NCBI RefSeq assembly: GCF_021347895.1
Contig: NC_067122.1
Coordinates: forward strand, 31,781,215-31,845,214
Reading direction: 5' to 3'
Length of the DNA: 64,000 nucleotides
From: Acanthochromis polyacanthus
Lineage: Eukaryota > Chordata > Actinopteri > Pomacentridae
In this document: piece after piece, positions 10,234 to 22,349 of the stretch
Layout: the number at the start of each line of letters is the position of its first letter
Position numbering within the stretch: the first letter of the stretch is position 1
Translations under genes and position numbers: made by a program
The notes under the pieces: generated by a model
What the model was told of the DNA's origin: nothing
The model's input: the letters and a program-made list of their open reading frames with translations, nothing else
Databases searched by the model: none

Positions 10234-10791
10234 TAGGGCTGGACGATATGGCCAAACAATAAAATCTAAATTTTTTTAGTCATCTTGGACGATTACGATT
10301 TTAATGTATTTTTGCTGTTTCTTTGTGGTCTGTTTGCTATGGCTAGTGCTAGCCATGCTGCACTCCTGTAGCTGCAGCACTCTTCCCATTCTTTAGGATG
10401 CCTCTGCTGGAGGTGCTGAAAGAGGGTAGTTGTGCTGCTACTCTTCGTTTTCACAGTACTTTTGCAAACCTTGCACATGACTGTAGTTTGCTCTGTGTCA
10501 GTCTTGTCAAAGCCGAACCACTTCCATATAATCGATGTAACATGAGGCCCTTTTCTCGCGACCAACTCTTCGTCTGCTGTTCTGTCCGCCATGACGGGGG
10601 TGTGAGTGTTTTGGCGGAAGGAGATGAGAAGCAGAAGCAAACGCCAGTGCACAAGTTGTGAAAGGCAGAAGAAGAATCTGTATTGTTACATATTTAAGCT
10701 CGCCTCGATTTTACGATTTGGCAAATTTTCAAATCGTCAGGTTTTTAAAAGGCGAATGAATCGAATTAATTCGATTTATCGCCTAGCCCTA
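10234..10791 (-). mobile_element. hAT-type element carrying a BED-finger transposase fragment
   Basis: Starts TAGGGCTGGACGATAT and ends ATCGCCTAGCCCTA, an inverted pair. It is flanked by a perfect 8-bp direct repeat AGTGAAAC (10226-10233 and 10792-10799). At 558 bp it is far too short for an autonomous hAT. The interior holds only the first part of the transposase on the minus strand, so it is an internal-deletion derivative. Confidence 0.9.
10293..10592 (-). pseudogene. hAT transposase N-terminus with BED zinc finger (truncated)
   Basis: The first in-frame ATG is at 10592; the frame stays open upstream to a GTG at 10652, but ATG is preferred. The peptide begins M-A-D-R-T-A-D-E-E-L. It has a BED-type finger: aromatic residues in S-I-I-W-K-W-F-G-F, the Cys pair C-K-V-C, then H-L-Q-Q-R-H. 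BED fingers bind DNA at the N-terminus of many hAT transposases and of ZBED proteins derived from them. After the finger the frame runs into A/S-rich sequence next to the terminal repeat, and the catalytic RNase-H-like domain and dimerisation region are absent. The product, if made, would be a DNA-binding fragment without catalytic activity. Confidence 0.8.
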
Positions 10792-10811
10792 AGTGAAACT
10801 GACAAGTTTAT

Positions 10812-11062
10812 CAGATCTATCCATCCATTTTCTATACACCGCTTTGCCCTTTGCAGTGTCATAGTTCATTCAGCTGACTTAGGGCGAAGGCAGAGTTCAC
10901 CTGGCCAGGCCTCCTGTCTATCAGGGCAACAACCAACCACATTCACACAACTTAGAATCACCAACCTCAGCATGTCGATGCAGTCACAGAGAGAACATGC
11001 AAACCTCCCACAGATTTGAACCCAGGACCCTCCAGCTGTAAGGTGAACTCCACCACCTGATA
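10812..11062 (-). mobile_element. Old copy of the 49251/62494 tRNA-SINE family
   Basis: Matches the minus-strand SINEs at 48889-49251 and 62141-62494 throughout (CCATCCATTTTCTATACACC, ACCAACCTCAGCATG, GAGAACATGCAAACCTCC, TTTGAACCCAGGA) but with many substitutions and a shortened middle. It is an older copy lacking a clear target duplication. Confidence 0.75.
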
Positions 11063-11574
11063 AGATTTTAAATTATGGCAGTTTGTCCTCGTGGATGAAA
11101 AGAATTACTCAAAAAGCACATTAGAAAATTCTTAGAAATGTAACAAAAGGAAGAAATGTAAAAAAACAAAACAAAAAAGCTACACTGATCAAGTAACGGA
11201 TTCACATGGTACTCTTCTCTCTTTACCGCTCTCTGCTGATTTCATCTTGCTTCTTTCTTTTCTTATCTTACTTATATGGTAACTCAAAAAGGGTCTTTGA
11301 TCACTAATGCTGGTAGAAGCAGATGAAAAAAGGCATTCATCTCTGAAATCTCCACTGAAAAAAGAAGTGATGTGCTGTATATGCAAGAGACATACAAGCC
11401 ACAGTGTCATCAGTGCCTTAGCGGTATTATCACACACCTGGATCTGTTGAACACATTTAAAGTTAAACATCCCCAATGACCAGACAACACACATGATGAG
11501 GGGCAGCAATAACAGGGAGTGCAGATGGAAAGGAATGGAGGAAGCTCTTGTCAAGTCTCACTTCCTCCAGTTAA

Positions 11575-11755
11575 AGAACATGGATGCACCAAGCTCTTCC
11601 TTTCTCATCCTAGAGAAAAACCCATGGCATAGAGGAAACATGTGATCTGCCAGAAGTTTGCAAAAGGCAGACTGACCACTACCTAGAGATGGGCAAAGAT
11701 GACAAACCCCTGTAAAGTGTGGGATAAGACAGGGTTGTCCTGTGTCAAGACACCT
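11575..11755 (+). pseudogene. L1-like reverse transcriptase relic
   Basis: Two short islands in one orientation resemble L1/Tx1 ORF2: M-D-A-P-S-S-S-F-L-I-L-E-K at about 11580, and at about 11726 an exact G-I-R-Q-G-C-P-V-S, the classical RT motif B. The intervening reading frame is lost. This is a small fragment; the motif B match is the main support. Confidence 0.4.
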
Positions 11756-13935
11756 ATACAGCCGAGCTACTGATTCTTTACAGTGCAGGCTGTGAAGTTG
11801 CCTCAGTGGTCTTTATGTCCAGTGTCAACCAGTCTTTGCTGACCTCTTACATGGTAAACATAATAATTACCTGCTAATGGCATGTTCATTTTCTTCAAGC
11901 TATGTTGTCTCATCTTAACAGGTGCATAAGGTAAAGTATGAAGATTTTTTCTATTTTGTGTGGTGCACCTCAGAGGGGCAGTGTTTTGGGCTCTGAGAGC
12001 TTTCAGACAAAATAATTAGGACGTGTTAATGAGAAGGTGTGTGCTTAGTTGCTGAAGTGGAAGTTAATGCTGCTCCAGTTGACTTTTGTAGGAAGTGTGT
12101 TTGCCAACAACTTGGGTTCCTAAATTTTGCAGCAGAGATTTTAAGTCTGAACTTCACCAAGAAGCCTAACAGAGGAAGTATGAAGAACCATCCTGAGCTT
12201 TTCGTCGTTTGACCAACAGTGACTTTGAGCAGCAGCCCTTCATCTGTGATAGAAGAGGGGCACAGGCTGACTGACATTCAGTCCAAGATTGCCTTATTCA
12301 GACGTCTGACTGCATGAAACCTGTTCCATCGCTATGACCAAGCTGAATAGACACTGCTGGACTGCTTCTAGGGTCAACACAAACAGCTTTTCCTCTTGCA
12401 GCCTGCAGGACTTTGCTGGACTAATACCATTTTCCAGTTCCGTTCTTGCTTACACGTCGCTGATGGGAAAGAAAGCAAGTATGTTTCTTGACATGATGGT
12501 CAAGAATAGACTGCTAACCATTCTGACCAGAGTGATAATGATTATTGTCATAAATGTCGTGCAGCTGGAGCACACCAGAGCACTGGTCGACCAATTTTCT
12601 CACCAAGTGAGGGACTATAACGTTTTCAGTTTGCATAATCAGGTTGAAATTAATACACATTTATCAAGTATTTGAAGATCAAATCATTATTCAAGCATAT
12701 GACTACAGAACCAACAAATGCAAAACAAAACAACACAAAACAACAAAAACAAATAGAATGGACTTTGAGTAGCACATTGAAAGAATATTATTTTCAACCA
12801 AGTTAAGGTGAACTAATAAAGATGACGAGGCAGCACAGCATCCGTTCATTCATCATTCCCTCATCCGCTGCTTTCTTTACATGAGATGCTTTTCTGAAGA
12901 AACATCACAAAGCCAGCCTGTTAAGCCTGGACAGCTTGTGCTGCAGCCATAATACCTGCAGGATATGAGAGCTTGTTCAGCTACGCCGTTCATAGACCGG
13001 CCTGTTAGATGAGCTTGACATCTGCCTGTGCTGAAACGACTCCTTAGAATGCATACTTCTAATGTGTCTTAATTTGCTGAGCACATGTCAATAAATCAAA
13101 TTATTTAAAGACAAACTACTTTGAAAGGTTCATTCACTTCAGGCAAATGGAAACCTGCTACAGCCACGTTACCTTTTAGCAGTACCTGTCTACATGTTTG
13201 GCTGATGAGTTTCTCAATGTGATGAAATTATTCATAAGTCAGTCTAGCATTTGAAGTTGTGGTCAGGTGTAGTTGAATACGACATGTAAACCTGCCACTG
13301 TAGGACCAGTGTGGACAGAACCTTCTAAACAAGCCCCAGATAAAACTACACCTCTGGTTATCAACTGTAAACTTCTATCAACTCCTTCTGTCATTACTCT
13401 GGATTTAATTTTCCTCTCTGTGAGGCTGACTGATGAATGTCAATGCCAGTTTTCCTCGTGTTCATAATCACACATGCAGTGAATGAAAGCTGACTGTAAA
13501 AACATTGCTGGCACTTCAATCAGGCACTAATAATGCTATTCACCTAGTGCAGCGACAGTCTGTTGAGAGAATGTGCAATAAATTAAATCTACTATTGCTG
13601 ATACTACTGACACTTCAGTCAAACTTGACATGGAGTTTCTGACAAGTGTAATTCATTAGCTGAATATGCCTGTGAGCGCTGTTGCTGGGTGAATACGTGG
13701 CTAATTAACTTTGCAGATAAACTAAGGAATGATTGACTGACTAGCAGTTGAAAATCAGCCCATTTTCAACACCAACATTGCTTCTATGGATGCATGGCCC
13801 TGTACTTACATACGTGCATGCTGTGTATTGTAGTTTCTGCTGTAATCTGTTGACTGTATTTGTTCTCTTTCTTTTTCCTTAAAGTGATGGTTTCACAGTA
13901 ATCTTTGTTTCCCAGCTCAATAAACTGACTTGGAA
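11756..13935. other. No gene recognised; unique-looking sequence
   Basis: No element termini or conserved protein segment was seen. The 13540-13740 stretch is AT-rich with TAATTAA-type words and could be ordinary or conserved non-coding sequence; the sequence alone cannot tell. Confidence 0.5.
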
Positions 13936-13939
13936 GTCC

Positions 13940-14290
13940 ACACCTGGTTTCCTCTCATCTCTCCCATTGCCTCCCATTGCCTTTTCTTCTTCATCTCATT
14001 TCTTCTCCCTCTGCCTCCTTTGCTCTTCTTTTCTTTCTTTGTCCTCTTCTCCAGCGCTCATTCCTCGTTCCCTCTCCCTTCTCTTCTCCACCTCTGTTCT
14101 TTATCTGTTATCTGTCTTGTCTCCTCTCTTCCTCTTTTCTTCTCATGCTGTATCTCCTCTCTTCTCCTTTTTATTTACGTCCTTTCTTCTTCTCCCCCAT
14201 CCTGTTTGGTTTCCTATGCTGTGCTGCTCTCTCTACTCCTCTCCTTTCCCCCTCTCCTCCTGCTCCCGTTATTTTCTCTTCCTTTTCTTC
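13940..14290 (+). repeat. Polypyrimidine tract (about 350 bp)
   Basis: Nearly all C and T on this strand, interrupted by few purines. Long open frames here (Ser/Leu/Pro/Phe-rich) result from composition and are not genes. Confidence 0.9.
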
Positions 14291-14309
14291 AGCATGCACT
14301 TCCATCCTG

Positions 14310-15360
14310 AGGTCTGTCTGACCTTTCATTGCATTATCCAACAGCAACAACACAAACCCACACAGACAGCCCTCATTTTTCAGGGAAAACACGTGTAGAT
14401 GAAGTTCTCTGGACAGACACATGGGGGTGCTGCCGTGCTTCACAAATGTTGAACATTTCCTACTATAATCACAGTTTGATGCACAGGTTGGTTCCATAGA
14501 TGAGAAAGATTGGCACAAAGACTCACATAAAATACACTGAGAAGAGATGTTATTCACTTTCTGTAAATTATTTGAGTAGGAAGAGGAGAATTTGAAGAAT
14601 TCTTATTGTGTGGGGAACATCGAGAACACAGGAAAGAGAAAATTATAATCCTGTTTAAAAATCTTCAGTTGAATAAATACATCGAGTAACGCTGAGATTT
14701 TACCTTGCTCAAAGTCAGTGACTTGTGGCACTTTAGAAAAATGCTTTAGACACTCACAGGGCTGCCATTAAGCTCCACTCTGTCAGACAATAAAAGAATG
14801 TTTTATAGATTCAACAATACAGGCTTTTAACCTGACAAACACTGCTCCGATGCTTCTAGCAAACCAAGGTTATCAAATGTTTGAGACAGGGATTCTTTTC
14901 AATTCAAGCAGGAAAACATACACAAACACAGAGAGAGGAAATGAGAGAGCTGAAGGAAATATTCATGTGTGATTCATGTCTCTTCTCTCTCTCTGTAACA
15001 GCAGCTGTCTTTGTGGTCTTTCAGATACTGTAAGGTACATTCAGATGCAATATGAAATTAATAGACTTTATATTTAATCATACATTTATTTATTAAATTG
15101 ATGTCAGGCTATTTGATTTTATTGACTTGTTTCACCCACACAAATTATATCAACTTTATGTACTGTAGGGTAGATTTGTCCATAAATTTGTGCTATTTTA
15201 TGATGCCATAATGTTTTTAGTGTAAAATCTAAATCTGCAAAGTAGCTAGTTGCTCAGACATTAGATCTAAATGTAGTAAAGCAAAATATGTGATGTTTCT
15301 CTATAAGATGAAGTGGAGGACATCAAATGGAAATAGTCAGGTAAAGAAAGCAAACGTGAT
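14310..15360. other. No gene recognised
   Basis: AT-rich sequence with no terminal repeats, protein motif or RNA feature that I can support. Confidence 0.5.
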
Positions 15361-15472
15361 AGACTGGTGACCTGTCCAGATGAACCCTGCCTTCACCCTG
15401 AGTCAGCCAGGATAGACTCCAGCCCCCATGACCCTACAGAGAGCTAAACACTATATAGATAGAGATGGATGA
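15361..15472 (+). mobile_element. Fragment of the tRNA-SINE body, plus orientation
   Basis: GACTGGTGACCTGTCCAG, CTGCCTTCACCCTGAGTCAG and ATAGACTCCAGCCCCCATGA are the reverse complement of the body in the SINEs at 48889 and 62141. It ends in GAGATGGATG, like their GGAT tail. The tRNA head is missing. Confidence 0.75.
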
Positions 15473-16589
15473 AAAATAAACCTGAGTGACACCGAGTATG
15501 AGCTGAGTCCTCTTCAGTGTATGGCTGTATTTCATCTGGGAGTAGAGGTGGACTTTACTGTAACTGAGTCCCAACCTGTGGCTCACTGCCTCTCAAGGGA
15601 CCAAACATATGAAGGTGAAGTGAAAAAAGACAGCCATCACTGGGTATTATTATTATATAGCAATATTACAGCAATGTGACATAAATAACTTTCTTAAGTT
15701 ACTGCAGTTACGTGTAGCATATAACTTCAATTTGACAACTCGGGCACAACTACTAGAAAACAAACAGAAAAGACAACTAAATGCAGAAACAAGCTGCTCA
15801 GAAGGTCCTGTGCCAGAAGGTGATGTATAACTTCCTGTTTTCATGTGCGCTAGTGTTACAGCTGTTTGCAGCTTTTATAGTTAATATTGAATTCAGCCTA
15901 CTAGCACTAAAAAGCCTGTGTACAATAAATCAAATTACTACACAGTCTCCTAAAGCACTTGTGTTTAAAGCGCCTTAATAGATCTTAATAAAAACTTGCT
16001 GTTTCTGATCCGCTGGCCTGACATGGCATCTATCTCTCCCTCTGCTTCTCTCTCTTGGCCTTGCTCTGTGTGTTGTATGCTTACTCGCCCGCCTCTTTTA
16101 AGGATCATGGTACATGTAATAAATGTAGCTGTTTGTAGTTCTGGAGGCGAGGCTCAGCGAGTTAGAGGCACAGTGCAGACCGTGTTAAACAACCCAGTAC
16201 CTGTAGCAGCTAGCCAGCCCCCCATGGCCGGTGTGGAGCATCCTAAAATAGCTCCTGATAGCCGACAGTTTCTGAACAGACAGGAAGCCAGGAGGGCTGG
16301 GTGACTGTCTGTTTGGGACTGTGCTTCCTAAAGACAGTTTGGGAAGCATAGGTTCACCCCCAATTCTTGGCTGATTTAATGTTTAGTACAGACAAAATCA
16401 TCATAGTGAGTGACTTTAATGTTCTCTATTAATCTGTACAACTCTACAGTTTCACTTAGCAGACATTTTTATCCAAAGTGATGTCCATCTAATAGTAGAT
16501 ACAGCAGGAGATGAGAAGAATGACAGCCTCAGCCCTGCATTTAGTTCATTGCTAGACTCGGTTTGTTTTTCTCAAAATGTTGTCAAACC

Positions 16590-17755
16590 AAATATTTGTG
16601 TTTGGAATCTGATGAAGTCAACTCTCAATATGAAGTCCAAGAGGTATCACTGTCAGTGAAGGAAGTCATCGTTAGGCTGAAAAAACAAGCAAACCATCAG
16701 AGAGATTTCAGAAATATTAGGCATGGCCAAATCAACTGTCTGGTACATTATGAAAAAAACAAAACGCATTGGTGAGCTAAGCAACGCTAAAAGACCCAGA
16801 AGACCACAGAAAACCAGTGTGGTGGAAGACAGAAGAATCCTTTCCCTGGCCAATAAAAACCTCATCACAACAGTTGGTCAGATCAGGAACACTCTCCAGG
16901 AGGTAGGTGTATTTGTGTCAAAGTCAACAATTAAGAGGAGACTTCCCCAGAGTGAATACACTGCAGTTCACTGCACTGAATACAATGAAGTTCTGGAACA
17001 CATCCTAAGGCCAGATAAGACAATGATCAGCTTGTACAGAATGATGGGAAGAGAAGAGTCTGGAGAAGGGAAGGAACAGCTCAAGATCCAAACACACCAT
17101 CTCATCAGCCAAGCATGGCGGTGGCAGTATCATGACATGGGCATGTATGGATGCTAATGGAACTGGTTCTCTTCTATTTATTGATGATGTTGATGCTGAT
17201 AAAAGCAGCAGGATGAATTCTGAAGTGCTCATATTCAGCCAAATGCTTCAGAACTCATTGAACAGTTCTTCATGGTGCAGATGAACAAGCTTCTGAAGCT
17301 TCTGCCCAAGCAACCAAGGAGTTTTTTATGCAAAGGAGTAGAAAGTTCTGCAATGGCCAAGTCAGTCACCTGACCTGAATCCAACCGAGCTGCATTTCAC
17401 TCGCTGAAGACTAAACTGAAGGGAACAAACCCAAAGAACATGCAGGAAGTGAAGACAGCAGCAGTAGAGGCCTGGCAGAGCATCACCATGGACCAAACCC
17501 AGTGTCTGGAGAAGTCTATGGGTTCCACACTTCAGGCTGTCATTGACTGCAAAGGATTTGTAACCAAATATTGAAAGTGATAATTGGATTTATGATTATG
17601 CTAGTTTGTCCAAATACCTTTAGTCCCTTATGAAGCTGGAGGACATCTAAAATATTCACCTGATTTAGATATAAATACCCTCAAATTTAAGCTGAAAGTC
17701 TGCACTTAAAGCACATCATGTGGTGGTGTACAGAGCCCAAATGCTGAAAATCATG
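16590..17755 (+). pseudogene. Tc1/mariner transposase relic (DD34E type)
   Basis: The N-terminal helix-turn-helix part reads L-S-V-K-E-V-I-V-R-L-K-K, shifts frame, then M-A-K-S-T-V-W-Y-I-M-K-K. It is followed by the GRPR-like K-R-P-R-R-P and T-V-G-Q-I-R-N-T-L. Downstream [10 protein letters not shown] appears near 17115, and Q-W-P-S-Q-S-P-D-L-N-P-T-E near 17352 carries the second catalytic Asp and nearby motif of the DDE domain. The region around the first Asp is lost. The 3' UTR to about 17745 resembles fish Tc1 ends. Frameshifts and stops make it non-functional. It lies inside the L2-like LINE, so it inserted later. Confidence 0.85.
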
Positions 17756-19747
17756 TACTTTAATGCCATGTGCCAATACAATGGAAAGCTGCTCCTCTGG
17801 CATTAGTCCCACACAAGTGGATAATCTCGTTGATTTTACTGCAGCTTTACTGCGTGCATCAATTGACACTGTTGCCCCTCTGAAAAAGAGGGCAATAAAT
17901 TATAAAATAAATAGCCCCATAGTATAATGAACAATTGTACAACTGCACAACTGCTCTCAATAATGATGATTTCATGACCTTCTTCAAATATAAAATTCTG
18001 AATATCAAAAACATAAATATAAAATCCTGAGCATGTCTTTGGATGCAGCAGTTCTGGAAGCGTCCATAGAACCAGATTTATACTTGGACTGCTTCTCTGC
18101 TGTAAATTTGTCAGAGCTCACAGTGATAGTAAAGTCCTCTAAACCAGCAACATGTCTGTTAGACCCCATCCAACCTGAATGTTCAAGGACATCTATCCTT
18201 TTATTAACACAACACTATTAGATAACTTTTCTTTACCAACAGGCTACGTACCACATGCTTTGATAAAACCAATTCTTAAAAATCCTACACTGGATCCATG
18301 TGTTTTAACTAACAATAGATCCATATCCAAACTCCCTTTTATTTGTAAAATTCTTGAAATATGACCATTTGCACACAAAGTGTTTGTCTGGAGAGTTTTC
18401 GTCAGGATTTAGAAAGTATCATCGTGCAGAAACAGCACTGGTGAAAGTCATCAACGCTCTTCTAATATCCTCAGACAGTGGACTAATTTCAATACTTGTT
18501 GTTGGATCTCAGTGCTGCATTTGATACAGGTGATCACATCATCTTATTGCAGAGACTGGAGGATGTTATTGGGATTTAAGTACCCACGCTAAACTGGTTT
18601 CAATAATGTTTATCAGATCGATTTCATTTTGTTCATGTTAATGATGGTATTTCCACCCACACCAAAGTTAGTTATGGAGTTCCACAGGGTTCTGTGTTAG
18701 TACCAATAATATTTACTTTGTACATACTCCCCTTAGGCAATATTATTAGGAAACACTGCATAGATTTCCATTGTTAAGTAGATGACGCCCAGTTATATTT
18801 ATCTATAAAGCCCAATTAAACCAATCAGTTAGTCAAACTCCAGGTTTGAAGGACATACATGCCTGGATGGCGTCTAAGTTTCTTCATTTAAATTCAGACA
18901 AAACTGTGGTTATTGTAATCGGCCCTAAACACCTCAGAAATACACTATCTAAGCAGAGAGTCACCCTGGATGACACCGCCTTGGCCTCCAGTTCTACTGT
19001 TGAAAACCTTGGAGTTGTTTTTGTTCAGGATATGTCCTTCAACACACACATTAAGCACGTCTGTAGCTGGCCTTCTTCCACCTGTGTAATATTGCAAAAA
19101 TCAGGAACATCCTGTCTCAGAGTGATGCTGAGAAACTAGTCCATGCATTTGTAACTTCTAGGCTGGTCTATTGTAAGTCCCTATATCAGGATGTCCCAAC
19201 AATTCTCTGAAAAACTTCCGGCTGATACAAAAATGCTGCAGCCAGAGTTCAAACAGGAAGTGAGATCATTTTTCTTCCATATTAACTTCTCTTCCTTGGC
19301 CAAAAAATCCAGGATAGGATTTAAAATCCTGCCTCTCACATATAAAACTCTTAATGACAAAGCTCCGCCATATCTTAAAGACCTGGCCTCACTGTTTTTG
19401 GCCTCACTGACCTCCAAAATGTTCATTGTCCTGTTTGTATTGTTTGTGGGTTCTACATCTGCTGTCCTGTCATCCCCACCCCAGCCCCTCCTGCTATCCT
19501 CCACTCCCCTCATCCTCACACTTACCACAACCAGTCGAGGAAAGTGGCTGCCTTCCCTGAGCCTGGTTTTGTCACAGGCCCCCCCCCCCCCTTCTGTTGA
19601 AAGTTGTTTTGTTGTTGTTCCTTCCCATTGTTGCTGATGTTACTGTTTGGTCATAGAGAATCCAAAGGCAACTTTGGATTTCTCCATTCTTTGGTTACAT
19701 TTCATAAGGTCTTTATCTTACTATGTGAAGCGCTATGATATTACATA

Positions 19748-21558
19748 TGGGTCATTCCGTGTGGTTTAATCAGATGGTGGTTGCTGCACCATCTTCAAAT
19801 TAGTCCTAAATTTGTATGCCATTAGATAGTCCCAAAAGTACTTTCTATGCAAAATTGTAGGCCTGTAGCTCAAATAGTTTCTGAGTTGTGGGGGTCTGAA
19901 ATTTTCAGAATTTGGGCTATAAAAAGCCTCACCAGCATTTTTTTTTTTCATCTTTAAGTGGTTATTTCTCAGCCTCTAGACATACCAGAGAGCTGTGAGT
20001 TGGTAAACAAGGCCTCTGCATGAAGCTAGTGCCCCACAAACATCCCCAGGTGTTTCCCTACACTCTGCAGGCCGTGGGGGCTTGATAAAAATGCTAAAAA
20101 TTAAGAGATACCTACTCACGAGTGGGGTTTGGGACCTTAAAAGTACTAGAAATACTGCACAGAAGTGTTCTAACACCCCTGGGTTCCATTCTACACAAAC
20201 TTGCAAAAAATTAAAAAAAAATGCTAATGGGTGTCAACATGTCATGATATCTACAGGTATGGCTCTAAACTAGACCTGACACAAAAAGGGCATTGCACTT
20301 TTTTGCTTTTCAGTACTTTAAATTGGGATACAAGTATTAGTAGTCATTCCAATGGTAGTATTATGTATGTTTTGTTCTTTTTGAAATGTTAGTTGTTAAA
20401 GGTGACTACCTTCAAAAAGTGCAATGCCCTTTTTGTCACAAGTCTAGTTTAGAGCCATACCTGTAGATATCATGACATGTTGACACCCATTTGCAATGCA
20501 TACATGTAATTATAACATACACATACAAATTACATGTACTAACTTGAATTCAGGGAGCTCTGTAGTAGTTTATGGTTGATTAATTTAAAAATAACAACAA
20601 TAATGTTGAATTTTACAGTATCAGTGCAGTGGGATTAAACATGTTAAATTTAATTGTACAATGTCATGTTACAAGCAAAAGAACATATACCTAAGTTATA
20701 CCTTAGATATACCTAAGTTATACCATTACACTTTTTGAAGGTAGTCACCTTTAACAACTAACATTTCAAAAAGAACAAAACATACATAATACTACCATTG
20801 GAATGACTGCTAATACTTGTATCCCAATTTAAAGTACTGAAAAGCAAATAAAGATTTTGACATTACCCATGCCATTTTGAGTAAGAATATCTCAGTAACT
20901 ACAAATATAACCCTGCTGCTTTTTTGTACAGTGATAGAAGACAGATGGAACTGTCTTGTAGAAAAATTTGGGGTCTCTGGTACCTGTCCCACACTGAGAT
21001 TTTTGCCATCAAAAATAGCCAATTAAAAATCTCGTCCGACTTTGGGAGCTCATATTTTCCAAACTGAGGTACCTAGAAAGCTCCAGTTTGCTAAGTTATC
21101 ACACAAGTTTGTGTAGAATGGAACCCAGGGGTGTTAGAACACTTCAGTATTTCTAGTACTTTTAAGGTCCCAAACTCCACTCGTGAGTAGGTATCTCTTA
21201 ATTTTTATCATTTTTAGCAAGCCCCCACGGCCTGCAGAGTGTAGGGAAACACCTGGGGATGTGTGTGGGGCACTAGCTACATGCAGAGGCCTTGTTTACC
21301 AACTCACAGCTCTCTGGTATGTGTAGAGGCTGAGAAATAACCACTTAAAGATGAAAAAAACACTGGCGAGGCTTTTTATAGCCCAAATTCTGAAAATTTC
21401 AGACCCCCACAACTCAGAAACTATTTGAGCTACAGGCCTACAATTTTGCATAGAAAGTACTTTGGGACTATCTAATGGCATACAAATTTAGGACTAATTT
21501 GAAGATGGTGCAGCAACACCCCCAAGGAATATCTGGTCACTTCACCTGGAATGACCCA
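19748..21558. mobile_element. 1.8-kb inverted-repeat (fold-back) element in the LINE 3' UTR
   Basis: Ends TGGGTCATTCC and GGAATGACCCA, flanked by TA on both sides (19746-19747, 21559-21560). Long arms pair 19748 to about 20215 with about 21100 to 21558. Two further inverted pairs lie inside: 20229-20302 with 20413-20490, and 20304-20422 with 20730-20848. Removing it and one TA joins the LINE 3' UTR exactly (TTACATA to TGCTGTG), which supports transposition. No protein is encoded that I can recognise. Confidence 0.85.
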
Positions 21559-21612
21559 TATGCTGTGCATTGGTTTGCTATTAAAAAAATATATATATTG
21601 AATTGAATTATT

Positions 21613-21864
21613 TGTACAGTAAAGTATCACCAATAATAATGTAGTGTATAGGCAAAAGACCAATGTGTTAGCAGGCTAATGCAACAGTCAGACTGTTCAG
21701 TGTCTTCCTCTGGACCCGTGACTAATGTGTGTTGGTGTGTGTGTGGGGAGGACCACGGAATAGCTGGGTCGTTCACATTTCCAGGAAGCAGTGGAGCCCC
21801 CTCCCCCAGGTAAGAAGGGTCTACCCACAGGGTTGCTCATGGCCCAAATGGAAGTGACATGACT

Positions 21865-21917
<53 letters not shown>

Positions 21918-22072
21918 GTTATCCTCTTCAATGCAGACATGGATGCACTGATGCACGTTCTGAAGATTTCGGATGCTGTTTGTTTCTGCATGTAAATGTG
22001 TTGCAAAGGAGGCTGACTGCCCTGAGGCTGCTGCTGTCAGAGGCACTGACTGACTGACACACGCACACACAC

Positions 22073-22160
<88 letters not shown>

Positions 22161-22349
22161 ACACTGGCTAGAGTGAGGTTGAGGGTGTGTATGCTTCAGG
22201 TTTAGCGAGCAAATGTTCACACAGACACACAGGAGTTAGGTTATAAGGATCGCTGTTGAAACAAAGCTGCTAATTTAACCTGAGCAAACCCTGCTCCAAA
22301 GAGACTGAGATCATTACTGCTTAAGAAACACACTGGGCAGCTCGGTTGT
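21613..22349. repeat. CA/GT microsatellites, no gene
   Basis: (GT)n at about 21869-21916 and (CA)n with a few CG steps at about 22057-22158. Long open frames across them are artefacts of the dinucleotide repeat. The remainder of the stretch has no recognised feature. Confidence 0.9.

Larger units (their letters stand above)
16140..21612 (+). mobile_element. L2/CR1-like LINE split by two later elements
   Basis: Pieces in order: an endonuclease-domain segment (16140-16590, K-I-I-I-V-S-D-F-N near 16395, where the family has G-D-F-N; then E-N-D-S-L-S-P-A-F), a Tc1 relic, the linker and reverse transcriptase (17760-19430, with V-A-P-L-K-K-R, I-K-P-I-L-K-x-[14 protein letters not shown] and a decayed V-D-D-A-Q-L-Y-L), the C-terminal K-I-L-P-L-T-Y-K-T-L-N, and a 3' UTR interrupted at 19747 by the inverted-repeat element. 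It resumes at 21559 and ends in the tail ATTGAATTGAATT. Stops and frameshifts throughout make it a pseudogene. Confidence 0.75.

Noticed and set aside
13930..14398. Three overlapping open frames rich in Ser, Leu, Pro and Phe
   Set aside because: Caused by the polypyrimidine tract. No domain, and all three frames are equally open.
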